Shown here: positions 50,342-58,786 of the stretch, piece by piece
Position numbering within the stretch: the first letter of the stretch is position 1
Layout: each line of letters starts with the position of its first letter
Source: CAWDPQ01 sp049642465
GTDB lineage: Bacteria; Acidobacteriota; Vicinamibacteria; Vicinamibacterales; 2-12-FULL-66-21
NCBI GenBank assembly: GCA_049642465.1
Contig: JBAROV010000230.1
Location: 1 to 61,443, forward strand
Length of the DNA: 61,443 nucleotides
Direction of reading: 5' to 3'
Position numbers and translations under genes: made by a program
The notes under the pieces: model-generated
Told to the model about the DNA's origin: nothing
Database searches by the model: none
The model's input: only the letters and a program-made list of their open reading frames with translations

Positions 50342-51208
50342 ATGACAGCCATGAGCAGGCGCGAAGCACTTACCAGTACCGCAACCTTCCTTGCGGCGTC
50401 AGCAGGAACAGCGCGCGGAGCATCCGGCAGACAGAATCGTGCGGTCTCGAAAGGGCGCCTCAAACAATCGGTCTGTCGCTGGTGCTACGGGAAGATTCCG
50501 TTACCCGAGTTCTGCAAGTCGGTCGCGGATATGGGACTCACGGCGATCGATCTGTTGACGGAGGCAGAGTGGCCGGTCGCGGCTCAATACGGACTGATCT
50601 GTTCGATGGGTTCAGGCGCAGGTGGCACGATCGTCGACGGGCTGAACGTCAAAGCCAATCACGAGAAGATTCTCGCGAACCTCGAACGGACGATCCCGAT
50701 CGCGGCGAAACAGAAAGTCCCCAATCTGATCACGTTCTTCGGCAACCGGCGCGGGATGAGCGACGATGAGGCCGCGACGAATTGCATCGATGCGCTAAAC
50801 CGTATCAAGCCGGTGGCCGAGGATCATGGGGTGACGGTCTGTGTCGAGTTGCTGAACAGCAAAGTCGATCACAAGGACTATCAGGGAGATCACACGGCGT
50901 TCGGCGTGCGCGTGGTCTCAGCCGTCAATTCGCCGCGCGTCAAGCTGCTCTATGACATCTATCACATGCAGATCATGGAGGGCGACATCATCCGGACGAT
51001 CCGCGACAACCGCCAGCACATCGCGCATTTCCATACCGGGGGCGTTCCGGGCCGTCACGAGCTGGATGAGACACAGGAACTCCAGTGGCGCTCGGTCTGC
51101 ACCGCAATCGTGGACATGGGCTTTCAGGGATATCTCGCCCAGGAGTTCATCCCGACGCGGGACCCGATTCCGTCGCTTCGGGAAGCGGTGGTGCTCTGCG
51201 ATGTCTAA
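50342..51208 (+). CDS. hydroxypyruvate-isomerase-like protein, exported
   Basis: 288 residues from the ATG at 50342, whose N-terminus SRREALTSTATFLAASAGTA is a Tat-type signal. TIM barrel with VCVELLNSKVDHKDYQGDHT (Glu), LLYDIYHMQIMEGDIIRTI, HIAHFHTGGVPGRHELDETQ and YLAQEFIPTRDPI (Glu), the ligand pattern of hydroxypyruvate isomerase and its relatives. An exported version is unusual compared with E. coli Hyi. Neighbours: LOG upstream, MHS transporter downstream. Confidence 0.85.
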   Translation: MTAMSRREALTSTATFLAASAGTARGASGRQNRAVSKGRLKQSVCRWCYGKIPLPEFCKSVADMGLTAIDLLTEAEWPVAAQYGLICSMGSGAGGTIVDGLNVKANHEKILANLERTIPIAAKQKVPNLITFFGNRRGMSDDEAATNCIDALNRIKPVAEDHGVTVCVELLNSKVDHKDYQGDHTAFGVRVVSAVNSPRVKLLYDIYHMQIMEGDIIRTIRDNRQHIAHFHTGGVPGRHELDETQELQWRSVCTAIVDMGFQGYLAQEFIPTRDPIPSLREAVVLCDV

Positions 51209-51340
51209 GACGATCGGGCTGAGCCCGTAATTCTTCAAGACGTCTCGGGCCGCGAACGTCGCAATTTCGCACACTCGCAGGTTTCGTGCGAAAAGACGGG
51301 AAAGCCGTGGCTCAACTTGCTCTATACTTTCGCTCACCTC

Positions 51341-51553
51341 ATGGGCTCTCAGGCGATCGTGTTGTGGCGGGAAGGCGAGTGGCGCTGCGAATTCCACGAT
51401 GGCTTCGCGGGAACCGCCCGTCTCGAGGTCTACCGCGGCGAGGTGCTCGCAACCGCGGAAGCCACCCCTTCCGGTAATCCAGCGCACCACCGCGCCGACG
51501 TGCTCAGACAGCGGGTCGTCCGGGGCGACCTGAAAATCACCGATCCCCACTAA
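51341..51553 (+). CDS. small hypothetical protein
   Basis: 70 residues from the ATG at 51341 (a TTG at 51317 gives 78). MGSQAIVLWREGEWRCEFHD then GFAGTARLEVYRGEVLATAE: a short beta-rich protein. TATACT at 51323-51328, 12 bases upstream of the ATG, could be a -10 box for a leaderless transcript. Its stop overlaps the MFS gene by four bases in convergent orientation. Confidence 0.5.
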   Translation: MGSQAIVLWREGEWRCEFHDGFAGTARLEVYRGEVLATAEATPSGNPAHHRADVLRQRVVRGDLKITDPH

Positions 51554-52839
51554 TCGGCCGCGGCCAGATCGCGATCCTTCGTTTCAGACGTTCCCCAGAA
51601 ACCAATCAGCGTGAGCAGTGCCGCGAACGCCAGGTAATAGCCGACGTACTGCAGACCGTAAGTGCGTGCGAGCCAGGTCGCGATGTACGGCGCAAGCGAG
51701 GCGCCGAAGATGCCGGCGAGATTGAATGTCAGGGAGCTGCCCGTGTAACGAACGGACGTCACGAAAAGCTCCGACAGCGCCGTGCCCAGCGGGCCGTAGG
51801 TGAAACCCATCAACGAGAGCCCGATCGCCATGGTCAACATCACGCCGGGCGTTCCGGCATGAAAGAGCGGCTCGAGGACAAAGCCGAACAACCCGATCAC
51901 CAGGGTGACCCAGAGCAGCGTGCGGCGCCGGCCAAACCGATCCGCGAGCACCGCGGCGAGGGGAATGGTTCCGGCAAAAAACAGAATCCCGAACAACTGA
52001 ATCAGGAGGAAGCGTTCCCGCGTGTAACCAAGCGCCGTTGTGCCCCAGGCGAGCGCGAACACGGTCATCAGATAGAAGAGCACGAAGGTCGCCAGGGCGC
52101 TCATGGTCCCGAGAACGAGCAGCTTCGGATATTCGCGGAACACCACGAGCATCGGAACTTTGACGCGTTCCTGGCGGTTGAGCGCCTGGCGAAAGACCGG
52201 CGTTTCCTGAATCGTGAGTCTCACGTACAACCCCACGATGACGAGCGCTGCGCTTGCGAGGAACGGGATGCGCCAGCCAAATCGAAAGAACTGCTCGTCG
52301 GTCAGTGCGCGTGAGAGAGCGATGAAGATCGTGGCCGAGCAGATGAAGCCAACCGGCGCGCCCAGCTGCGGGAACATCCCGTACCACGCGCGTTTGCCCG
52401 GCGGCGCATTCTCCACCGCGAGCAGCACGGCTCCGCCCCACTCGCCGCCGAGACCGATGCCTTGACCGAACCGGCATAGTGCGAGCAACAGCGGCGCCGC
52501 AATGCCGATGCGTTCGTAGGTCGGCAGCATGCCGATCGCCACCGTCGAGAACCCCATGGTCAGCAGCGCAGCAACCAGCGTCGTTTTCCGGCCGATGCGA
52601 TCGCCAAAATGCCCGAACAGCGCCGATCCGATCGGCCGCGCCAGAAAAGCGATGCCAAACGTGGCCAGCGACGCAAGCGTGGCCGATGTCGGATCCGACG
52701 CGGGGAAAAACAGTTTCGGAAAGACGATGACCGCAGCCGTTGCGTAAATGTAGAAATCGAAGAACTCGATCGCGGTGCCGATGAGGCTCGCGAAGAGGAC
52801 CTGCCGCGGTGAATTGGTGTTCTGTCGCTCGACCGCCAC
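51550..52839 (-). CDS. MFS transporter, metabolite:H+ symporter (MHS) type
   Basis: 429 residues from the GTG at 52839. Twelve membrane helices. FFDFYIYATAAVIVFPKLFF in helix 1, the loop 2-3 signature GHFGDRIGRKTTL and its second copy ADRFGRRRTLL, and CRFGQGIGLGGEWGGAVLLA in helix 4 are typical of MHS carriers (shikimate, betaine/proline, citrate, alpha-ketoglutarate). It starts three bases after the PhyH gene, which is translated from the same strand, so they form an operon with the exported TIM-barrel gene. Confidence 0.9.
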   Translation of the reverse strand: MAVERQNTNSPRQVLFASLIGTAIEFFDFYIYATAAVIVFPKLFFPASDPTSATLASLATFGIAFLARPIGSALFGHFGDRIGRKTTLVAALLTMGFSTVAIGMLPTYERIGIAAPLLLALCRFGQGIGLGGEWGGAVLLAVENAPPGKRAWYGMFPQLGAPVGFICSATIFIALSRALTDEQFFRFGWRIPFLASAALVIVGLYVRLTIQETPVFRQALNRQERVKVPMLVVFREYPKLLVLGTMSALATFVLFYLMTVFALAWGTTALGYTRERFLLIQLFGILFFAGTIPLAAVLADRFGRRRTLLWVTLVIGLFGFVLEPLFHAGTPGVMLTMAIGLSLMGFTYGPLGTALSELFVTSVRYTGSSLTFNLAGIFGASLAPYIATWLARTYGLQYVGYYLAFAALLTLIGFWGTSETKDRDLAAAD

Positions 52840-52842
52840 GCG

Positions 52843-53616
52843 CTATTTGAGAAACCCGCTGCGCACGGTCACGTTGGCGCTGATCGAATCGTTGAGCGGG
52901 TCGTCCAGGGCGAGCAGCTGGCGGAGATCGGGCGTCAGCGCTGCCTGCACCGACGGTCTCAGCAACTGTTTTTGGTACTGCTGCTGCGGCTTGTCCCGGC
53001 GGCAATAGAACGCGTGCATGGCCAGGCGTGGCGCCGCCGTCCTGTTGGCTGTGCCGGCGTGCCACAGGTGCGCATTCATGACGGCAATCGTTCCGGCCTT
53101 TCCTGTCAGCAGCACTTCCTGCGGGTGCGCCGCCAGCGGATCGTCGAGAACGTCCTGCGGACGTGTTCCCCACCTGTGCGAGCCTGGGATCATCCGAGTG
53201 GGTCCGTTGTCGAGGGTGAAGTCATCGAGCATCCATACGGTGTTGCAGACCCAGTAGCCGCGCTCGTCGGGAATCGCTCCCATGTCGACGTGCAGTGGCT
53301 GGCCGACGTCGGTATGCGGATCGGCAGATCGCGCGTTGAGGCTGCTCAATTTGATGTCGGACCCAAGCACATGACGTACGCACTCGAGTACCGGCGGCAA
53401 CACGATGGCGCGGCGAAAGACTTCTCCCTTGTCCACGAGATTCGCGAGCCGATGCGCGTGCGCCTCGGTCCGGAACTCCGTGCCGGCGCGCTCCCCCTCT
53501 TCGTCGTACAACTCGTGGATCCGACGCCGAAGGGCGTTCAAGAGGTCGTTCCCCATGCCGCCTTCGAGGATGACGTACCCCTTGTCGTCGAGTTGCTGTC
53601 GCTCGTGATCGGTCAT
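52843..53616 (-). CDS. phytanoyl-CoA dioxygenase (PhyH) family protein
   Basis: 257 residues, Fe(II)/2-oxoglutarate oxygenase fold. The iron triad is visible: LHVDMGAIPDERG (His-x-Asp) and HLWHAGTANRTAAPR (second His, then Arg for 2-oxoglutarate). VILEGGMGNDLLNAL begins the N-terminal helix. Bacterial PhyH proteins hydroxylate many small molecules. The substrate is probably a sugar acid or polyol-like compound judging by its neighbours, which is inference. The start codon overlaps the TIM-barrel stop as ATGA. Confidence 0.88.
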   Translation of the reverse strand: MTDHERQQLDDKGYVILEGGMGNDLLNALRRRIHELYDEEGERAGTEFRTEAHAHRLANLVDKGEVFRRAIVLPPVLECVRHVLGSDIKLSSLNARSADPHTDVGQPLHVDMGAIPDERGYWVCNTVWMLDDFTLDNGPTRMIPGSHRWGTRPQDVLDDPLAAHPQEVLLTGKAGTIAVMNAHLWHAGTANRTAAPRLAMHAFYCRRDKPQQQYQKQLLRPSVQAALTPDLRQLLALDDPLNDSISANVTVRSGFLK

Positions 53617-54542
53617 GCGTTGCTCTTCAACATCCGACGCGCGAACGCGAGGTCACGCTTCGCCGCCTCGAGCGTTCGTCGCGTCCGCTCGTCGGCCGTG
53701 CTACCCGGAATGTCATATTCGAGGTGTAGGGAAACAGGCCCGGTAAAGCGGGCGCTGCGCAGCACGTTTGAAAACCATGACCAGTCCACCATCCCGTCCC
53801 CGAGCGGACAGTTCTCAATCGTCCAGCCTTTCGGCCCCTTTTGCCACAAACAATCTTTGAGCGCCACCATCTTGAGTCGCGGCATCACGAGATGTGTGGC
53901 GGCCTTCCACGATCCCCCACCGCCTTCTGCGACAGCGTGGCGTGGATCGAAGTAGTAGCCAGCCCAACGCGAATCGAGCTTGTCCATCGCCGGCGCAATG
54001 TCCCAGATCGCCGCGCCAATGTAGGCGGCGTGGTTGTGAAAGCCCATCTCGATCCCGCATTCACGGGCCAATGCGGCAAGACCGGTCAGCGCGGCGGCCG
54101 TTGCGGCAACCTGCGCGCGGACGTCTGGGGACGAGTTGTAGCGCCAGTATCCGGTTTTGAAGTAGCGGACGCCGCTGCGCGCGGCGGCCTGCAGAAGCGG
54201 CGTTGCTGTGGCGGCGGTCGCGGAGGTGAGTTCGGTCGTAATCATCGGGACCTTGACCCCTTGCGACGTGATGGCCTCGATGGCCTTCGGGAGATCGTCC
54301 GCCGCGCGCTCCGGCAGGACGTGGCCGCCCGCTCTGACGGTCAGATCGACCCCTTCAAATCCCGCATCCTTCACGGCACGGCCAACGTCCGCCCAGTTGA
54401 GGTCCGGCAGGTGCTTGGAGAACAGGCAGAAGATCGGTTCTTCCGGCCGCACCTGCCCCACTGTCGCCGCATCGACGCGAGAGGCGATCGCCGCGGCGAA
54501 AGCCGATTTCGCGGTTCGTTCCAACCATTCTCTGCGTGTCAT
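53613..54542 (-). CDS. sugar phosphate isomerase/epimerase family protein, exported
   Basis: 309 residues. N-terminal Tat-type signal (TRREWLERTAKSAFAAAIAS). TIM barrel: AGFEGVDLTVRAGGHVLP, GFHNHAAYIGAAIW (His-x-His), AGYYFDPRHAVAEGGGG (Asp), KDCLWQKGPKGWTIENCPLG and PVSLHLEYDIPG (Glu) as metal-site residues. It resembles exported hydroxypyruvate-isomerase-like proteins. It overlaps the PhyH gene by four bases. Confidence 0.85.
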   Translation of the reverse strand: MTRREWLERTAKSAFAAAIASRVDAATVGQVRPEEPIFCLFSKHLPDLNWADVGRAVKDAGFEGVDLTVRAGGHVLPERAADDLPKAIEAITSQGVKVPMITTELTSATAATATPLLQAAARSGVRYFKTGYWRYNSSPDVRAQVAATAAALTGLAALARECGIEMGFHNHAAYIGAAIWDIAPAMDKLDSRWAGYYFDPRHAVAEGGGGSWKAATHLVMPRLKMVALKDCLWQKGPKGWTIENCPLGDGMVDWSWFSNVLRSARFTGPVSLHLEYDIPGSTADERTRRTLEAAKRDLAFARRMLKSNA

Positions 54543-54665
54543 AGGGCTCCGGATGAAAAGGTTCCGAAAAGGTTCCGCGAACCTCTTGAACCCTTCTGAA
54601 CCTCGTTTGAACCTTGAACCCTTTCTGAACCCTTTCTGAACCTACCCTGAACCCCTTCTGAACCC
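54543..54665. repeat. 11-bp GGTTC repeat array
   Basis: GGTTCCGAAAA and inverted GAACCCTTCTG units repeat at 11 bases or close to it through the gap between the enolase-superfamily and TIM-barrel genes, then run into the last codons of the enolase gene. Same family as 14158-14326. Confidence 0.8.
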
Positions 54666-56129
54666 TTCTTTCCCCACCGCGCCCAAACCAACCCCCGTCA
54701 GCTGCCCGGTATTCATCATGCCGTTGTGAAGGGTGAACAAACCAGGGAATCGTGCGTCCCACGCCGCGTTGGCGCTCGGAACGAACTGGCGGGCGTTGGC
54801 CTCGATGCCGGCATTGCCGGGTACCCGCGCGGCGATTCCAGCGGAGTGGATGAGCGACGCTCCCGGACACGTGAGGTCCTGGACGCAGAGGAACATCCCG
54901 AACTTCTGCGCAGCCGCGGCCATCAACATCGCGTGGCTCTGGCCCTTGCACGCCTTCAGCGCCACGCCCGTGTACCCCATCTCGCGCGCGAGCAGCAATG
55001 TCTCCAGATCGGTCAACGACTCGTCGATGACCACGGGCCGAAGCTTCGCCGCATCGTGCATGACATTGGCTCGATCCTTCTGCAGGTCGCGCGCCGTCGG
55101 CTGTTCGATGTAGAGAATGCGGTCGAAGCCGGTCGGCGTGGCCTCGCGGACCTTCCGCAGGAACTCCAGCAGGTACGCAACGTTCGGACACCCCTCGTTG
55201 AAATCGAGCAGGTACTTCCAGTCCCTTACCCCGCGCGCTGCCTGAACCCGATTCACCACGCGGTCAATACGGACGACGCGCTCGAAGTCGGCGGCAAGAT
55301 TCCCGCCGTTCAGCTTCATCTTGAACCCGACGAGTCCGTCGCGCGGGATCCACTCTTCGAGCGTGTTCGGCAGCCCGTCGTCTATGCGCGTGCGAACGTC
55401 CGCCGCTTCCAGCGGATCGCTGGCACCCACCGAGTGAAACACCAGCGTGGATGCCCGTGGTCTCGAAGGAACGTAGCGATCCAGGTATTCGCCGCGGAAC
55501 TCCGACCCGAGATCCGCCGACAAATCGCGAGCCATGAACGTCGGACCGTACGTCTCGTACGAACTCACGTCGAACGCTTTGCCGTACGCATCATGGATCG
55601 CGGCGTCGAACGCGCTGGCGACCACGAGCGTGCACAGCTTTGGAATGGCCACCGGAAGATTCAGCTTCCGCGACACATCAGATGCAGCGCGCAGGTATTC
55701 CGGTTCGAGCGCACGAAAGAGGTCGATCGGGTGGCCGCGCTCGTCACACGCGGCGGTCACAGGTCTGAGCTCGTCGGCAAGCGCCTTCATGGCCTTCAAC
55801 CCCTCGTCATGCGACGCCGCAGGGAAGGACCAGGCGTTGCCGAGCGTCATCGACCCAAAGCCCCATGACTCGCGGCCGTCACCCGTTTGCACCCGGCAGT
55901 TGACGTTCAGTAATGTGACGCTGTCAACCGACCGTCCACCGAATTGATAGGGGGCGCGATAGCGGAAGTCTTCGTATGAGTGGTTGACCTCGGCGATGCT
56001 GATGTCCGTCGGCCGGGAAACGACTGCTGCGGGGCCGCGTGTGCCGCAGCCGGCGAGAGACAGCGCAGGGGACGCGCACAAGCCCTTGAGAAGCTGCCGT
56101 CGTGAGATGCTGTGGGAGCCCGGTGCCAT
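54642..56129 (-). CDS. enolase-superfamily dehydratase/racemase, Tat-exported
   Basis: 495 residues from the ATG at 56129. Twin-arginine signal ISRRQLLKGLCASPALSLAG with a possible lipobox cysteine (LAGC). Barrel with SYEDFRYRAPYQFGGRSVDS capping part, GLVGFKMKLNGGNLAADFER (Lys), LLDFNEGCPNVAYLLEF (Asp metal ligand), LYIEQPTARDL (Glu) and VVIDESLTDLETLL (Asp/Glu), LKACKGQSHA. It may dehydrate a sugar acid in the envelope. Its last residues (KEGFRRGSG) are encoded by the GGTTC repeat, which also supplies the stop. Confidence 0.85.
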   Translation of the reverse strand: MAPGSHSISRRQLLKGLCASPALSLAGCGTRGPAAVVSRPTDISIAEVNHSYEDFRYRAPYQFGGRSVDSVTLLNVNCRVQTGDGRESWGFGSMTLGNAWSFPAASHDEGLKAMKALADELRPVTAACDERGHPIDLFRALEPEYLRAASDVSRKLNLPVAIPKLCTLVVASAFDAAIHDAYGKAFDVSSYETYGPTFMARDLSADLGSEFRGEYLDRYVPSRPRASTLVFHSVGASDPLEAADVRTRIDDGLPNTLEEWIPRDGLVGFKMKLNGGNLAADFERVVRIDRVVNRVQAARGVRDWKYLLDFNEGCPNVAYLLEFLRKVREATPTGFDRILYIEQPTARDLQKDRANVMHDAAKLRPVVIDESLTDLETLLLAREMGYTGVALKACKGQSHAMLMAAAAQKFGMFLCVQDLTCPGASLIHSAGIAARVPGNAGIEANARQFVPSANAAWDARFPGLFTLHNGMMNTGQLTGVGLGAVGKEGFRRGSG

Positions 56130-56140
56130 GACGCGCACAT

Positions 56141-56181
56141 TATATGAAAAGGTTCACAATGGGTTCCGAGAAGGTTCAGAT
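56141..56181 (+). repeat. GGTTC repeat overlapping a start codon
   Basis: AAAAGGTTCACAATGGGTTC then CGAGAAGGTTCAG: three GGTTC units at 10-12-base spacing. The ATG of the beta-propeller gene lies at 56144, inside the repeat, so the repeat encodes its first residues. Confidence 0.7.
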
Positions 56182-56953
56182 CGCTGCTGTGTGCGCCACG
56201 CTTCTGCTGGCCCCGGCCGTCCCGGCCCAATCCCTGCGCGTGATCCAGCGATTCCAGACAACTGAAGCGACACAGGCTGTCGCCGTTGACGCTACATTCT
56301 TCTACGCCATTGGCAACGCGAGGATTGGCAAGTACGACAGGCGGACAGGACAACGGGTGGCGGTCTGGGCCGAGGTCCGCAACGGTCCGGTCGCGCATCT
56401 CAACAGCGGGATCGTCGCGGGTGCCGAGCTGTACTGCGCCCATTCCAATTACCCCGACACGCCGATGGTCAGTTCTATCGAGGTGTTCGACACGACGCGA
56501 ATGACTCACGTCCGCAGCCTGCCTCTACCCTCGGGGATGGGTTCTGCGACGTGGGTCGAGCGTAAGAACGATGAGTGGTGGGTGACGTTTGCGCATTACG
56601 CTGGACGCGGCGGGGAAACGGGGAAAGGGCCCGAACACACCAGACTCATCCGGTTTGACAATGCCTGGCGACAGCGTGGCGCCTGGGCGTTTCCTGCAGC
56701 CGTTGTCGCACGCTGGGATGGAATGAGCAGTTCGGGTGGCGTGTGGGTCGACGACCGTCGGCTGTACACAACCGGCCACCATGCGCGTGAGATTTACGTG
56801 CTGGAGACGCCGACCTCCGGCAGCGAACTGATCCTTCGAGAGGTTCTGCCGTTTGACAGCGAGGGGCAGGGGATTGCCTTTGACCGGGCGTCGAGACTCC
56901 TCTATTCCATCCAGCGCCGCACGCGTGAAGTGCTCGCATCGCGAATTCCCTGA
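56144..56953 (+). CDS. secreted beta-propeller-like protein
   Basis: 269 residues. The N-terminus MKRFTMGSEKVQIAAVCATL is a signal peptide whose first dozen residues come from the GGTTC repeat; an ATG at 56159 is an alternative start. The rest shows repeated strand patterns (TQAVAVDATFFYAIGNARIG, GPVAHLNSGIVAGAELYCAH, GGVWVDDRRLYTTGHHAREI, GQGIAFDRASRLLYSIQRRT), as in propellers that bind or modify sugars. Its stop is two bases before the ribosome site of the FAD-oxidase gene. Confidence 0.72.
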   Translation: MKRFTMGSEKVQIAAVCATLLLAPAVPAQSLRVIQRFQTTEATQAVAVDATFFYAIGNARIGKYDRRTGQRVAVWAEVRNGPVAHLNSGIVAGAELYCAHSNYPDTPMVSSIEVFDTTRMTHVRSLPLPSGMGSATWVERKNDEWWVTFAHYAGRGGETGKGPEHTRLIRFDNAWRQRGAWAFPAAVVARWDGMSSSGGVWVDDRRLYTTGHHAREIYVLETPTSGSELILREVLPFDSEGQGIAFDRASRLLYSIQRRTREVLASRIP

Positions 56954-56964
56954 AGGAGACGTTC

Positions 56965-58149
56965 ATCGCTCCGAGGTCCGGTACTAGTCCGCGCGTCGTC
57001 GTCTTTGGCGCGGGTGCGTTTGGCGGCTGGACGGCGCTCGAACTCGTTCGCCGCGGCGCCCGCGTGACGCTGCTGGACGCGTGGGGCCCCGGTAACGGCC
57101 GGTCCAGTTCCGGCGGCGAGACGCGTGTCATGCGCGCGACGTACGGTTTCCACTCAGTCTTCACCGACATGGCGGTCCGTGCGCTCGAACGGTGGAGAAC
57201 CTACGAGGTGGAATGGTGCCGGACGTTCTTTCGCCGAACTGGCGCGCTCTGGATGTTCGCGACGGATCGCGGAGAACAGTTCGCCCAGACGTCCAGGGTT
57301 TCTCTCGACACCCGCGTCCACATCGAGTCTTTGACCCGATCGGAGGCCGCGCACCGATACCCTCAAATCAACTTCGACGGGATCTCGTCGGTTCTCTTCG
57401 AACCCGATGCCGGATATCTGCTGGCTCGTCGCGCGTGCGAACACGTCGTGGAACACGCCACCTCCGAGGGAGTCGAGTACCGGATCGGAGCTGCTGCGGC
57501 TCCAGTAGGACTCGAGGGATCACCATGCGAAGCGGTTGCGCTTCAAAGCGGTGAGATCGTTCGTGCAGATCGGTTCGTCTTCGCGTGCGGACCGTGGCTG
57601 AGGACGCTCTTCCCTGACCTGCTCGGCCGGCACATGACGGTCACTCGGCAGGAGGTTCACTACTTTGGCATCCCCGCCGGAACTGAGGCGTACTCGGATG
57701 GGTCTCTTCCGGTGTGGCTGGATTTCGGAGAGCGATTGTTCTACGGGATTCCGGGCAATCTTCACGGAGGCTTCAAGATGGCGGACGACACGCCGGGTCC
57801 GATCTTCGATCCAACAAGCGGCGATCGAAGTCCGTCAACGAGCGAGGTCAGTCGGGCGCGCGCGTTTCTCGCCCTGCGCTTTCCCGCTCTCGCCGATGCG
57901 CCACTGATTGGATCGGAAGTGTGTCAGTACGAGAGCACGCCCGACGCACACTTCATCGTCGATCGACACCCAGCGGCTCCGAACGTCTGGATCGTGGGTG
58001 GCGGGTCAGGGCATGGCTACAAGATGGGCCCTGCGATTGGAGAAATCGTCGCGCATCTCGTGATGCGTGACGCAGAGGCCGATCCTCGCTTCGCCCTGGA
58101 GCGATTTCACAGTCCGCCGACCGGCGGATGGCGTGACAAGTGGTCATGA
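56965..58149 (+). CDS. FAD-dependent amine/amino-acid oxidase (DAO family)
   Basis: 394 residues if translation starts at ATC 56965. The frame is open from there through VVVFGAGAFGGWTALELV (dinucleotide-binding GxGxxG) and RRGARVTLLDAWGPGNGRSS. The first canonical start is a GTG at 57064, but it would remove the FAD-binding motif, and AAGGAG lies six bases before the ATC. Downstream: VEWCRTFFRRTGALWMFATD, FVFACGPWLRTLFPDLLGRH, and the C-terminal FIVDRHPAAPNVWIVGGGSG with KMGPAIGEIVAHLV. Like sarcosine or N-methyl amino-acid oxidases. Confidence 0.85.
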   Translation: MAPRSGTSPRVVVFGAGAFGGWTALELVRRGARVTLLDAWGPGNGRSSSGGETRVMRATYGFHSVFTDMAVRALERWRTYEVEWCRTFFRRTGALWMFATDRGEQFAQTSRVSLDTRVHIESLTRSEAAHRYPQINFDGISSVLFEPDAGYLLARRACEHVVEHATSEGVEYRIGAAAAPVGLEGSPCEAVALQSGEIVRADRFVFACGPWLRTLFPDLLGRHMTVTRQEVHYFGIPAGTEAYSDGSLPVWLDFGERLFYGIPGNLHGGFKMADDTPGPIFDPTSGDRSPSTSEVSRARAFLALRFPALADAPLIGSEVCQYESTPDAHFIVDRHPAAPNVWIVGGGSGHGYKMGPAIGEIVAHLVMRDAEADPRFALERFHSPPTGGWRDKWS

Positions 58150-58527
58150 GTCAACGCCGCGAAGCTTGAGGAGACGGTTCAACTCGTCAACCACCGCCTC
58201 TGGCAGGCATGGCTTCGCGAGAAACGCGTCACATCCACTGTCGAGCGCCGCTTTCACGTCGGGTTCAAATACGCAGGCAGACATCGCCAGGATCGGCGTC
58301 TTGTATCCCTCGCCGCGCAGGATCCGGGTCACTTCCAGGCCATCAAGCGCCGGCAGCCGCACGTCCAGGAGGATCGCATCGGGCTTGACCCGGCGAGCCA
58401 CCTTCAGGGCTTCTTCGCCTGTGGCAGCTTCGACCGTTCGAAATCCACAAAATTGGAGGTACTGGGCGTAACCCTCGCGGTTGTCCGTCGCATCGTCCAC
58501 GATGAGCACGACCACTGAACGCTTCAT
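58144..58527 (-). CDS. single-domain response regulator (CheY-like)
   Basis: 127 residues, receiver domain only: VDDATDN (Asp11/12), phospho-acceptor Asp55 in LLDVRLPALDG, Ser in AMSACVF and Lys105 in AKPCLPE. No output domain. The convergent FAD gene overlaps its 3' end by six bases. It shares KPCLP with the receiver at 13669. An orphan: no histidine kinase is nearby. Confidence 0.9.
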   Translation of the reverse strand: MKRSVVVLIVDDATDNREGYAQYLQFCGFRTVEAATGEEALKVARRVKPDAILLDVRLPALDGLEVTRILRGEGYKTPILAMSACVFEPDVKAALDSGCDAFLAKPCLPEAVVDELNRLLKLRGVDS

Positions 58528-58786
58528 GGCTGGCCTCCCCCCACAAGCCTGTCTGACTGCACCGCTCGCGCCGACGTCTCACTCCAGCCGGAAGTGAGGT
58601 CAGCAGGTGAGTTAGGGCGCATCCACTAAGGCTCAGTTGCTGAGACGGTGTGTTTCGTTCGCCATCGCCAAAGTTACACGGCCCGCGAAGCGGACCTGAC
58701 GCGCCGCAGGATTGGCGCGGTCATTGCCGCGGCGCGGACGCCGGAAATGCTGGCTTTGGACGCCTGCTGACGTAATATGACGCGCG
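58528..58786. other. intergenic, 259 bp
   Basis: A plus-strand frame just before the YhcH-like gene (READLTRRRIGAVIAAARTP, ending EMLALDAC with a TGA) looks like a protein C-terminus and may be a gene remnant. TAATATGAC at about 58773 may be a -10 box for a leaderless YhcH-like transcript. Confidence 0.35.

Noticed and set aside
51584..53173. A 529-codon frame on the minus strand across the transporter and PhyH genes
   Set aside because: Arg/Ala/Gly-rich, no family pattern, and overlaps two well-supported genes in another frame.
57064..58149. FAD oxidase starting at GTG 57064
   Set aside because: It would lack the GxGxxG motif encoded just upstream in the same frame.
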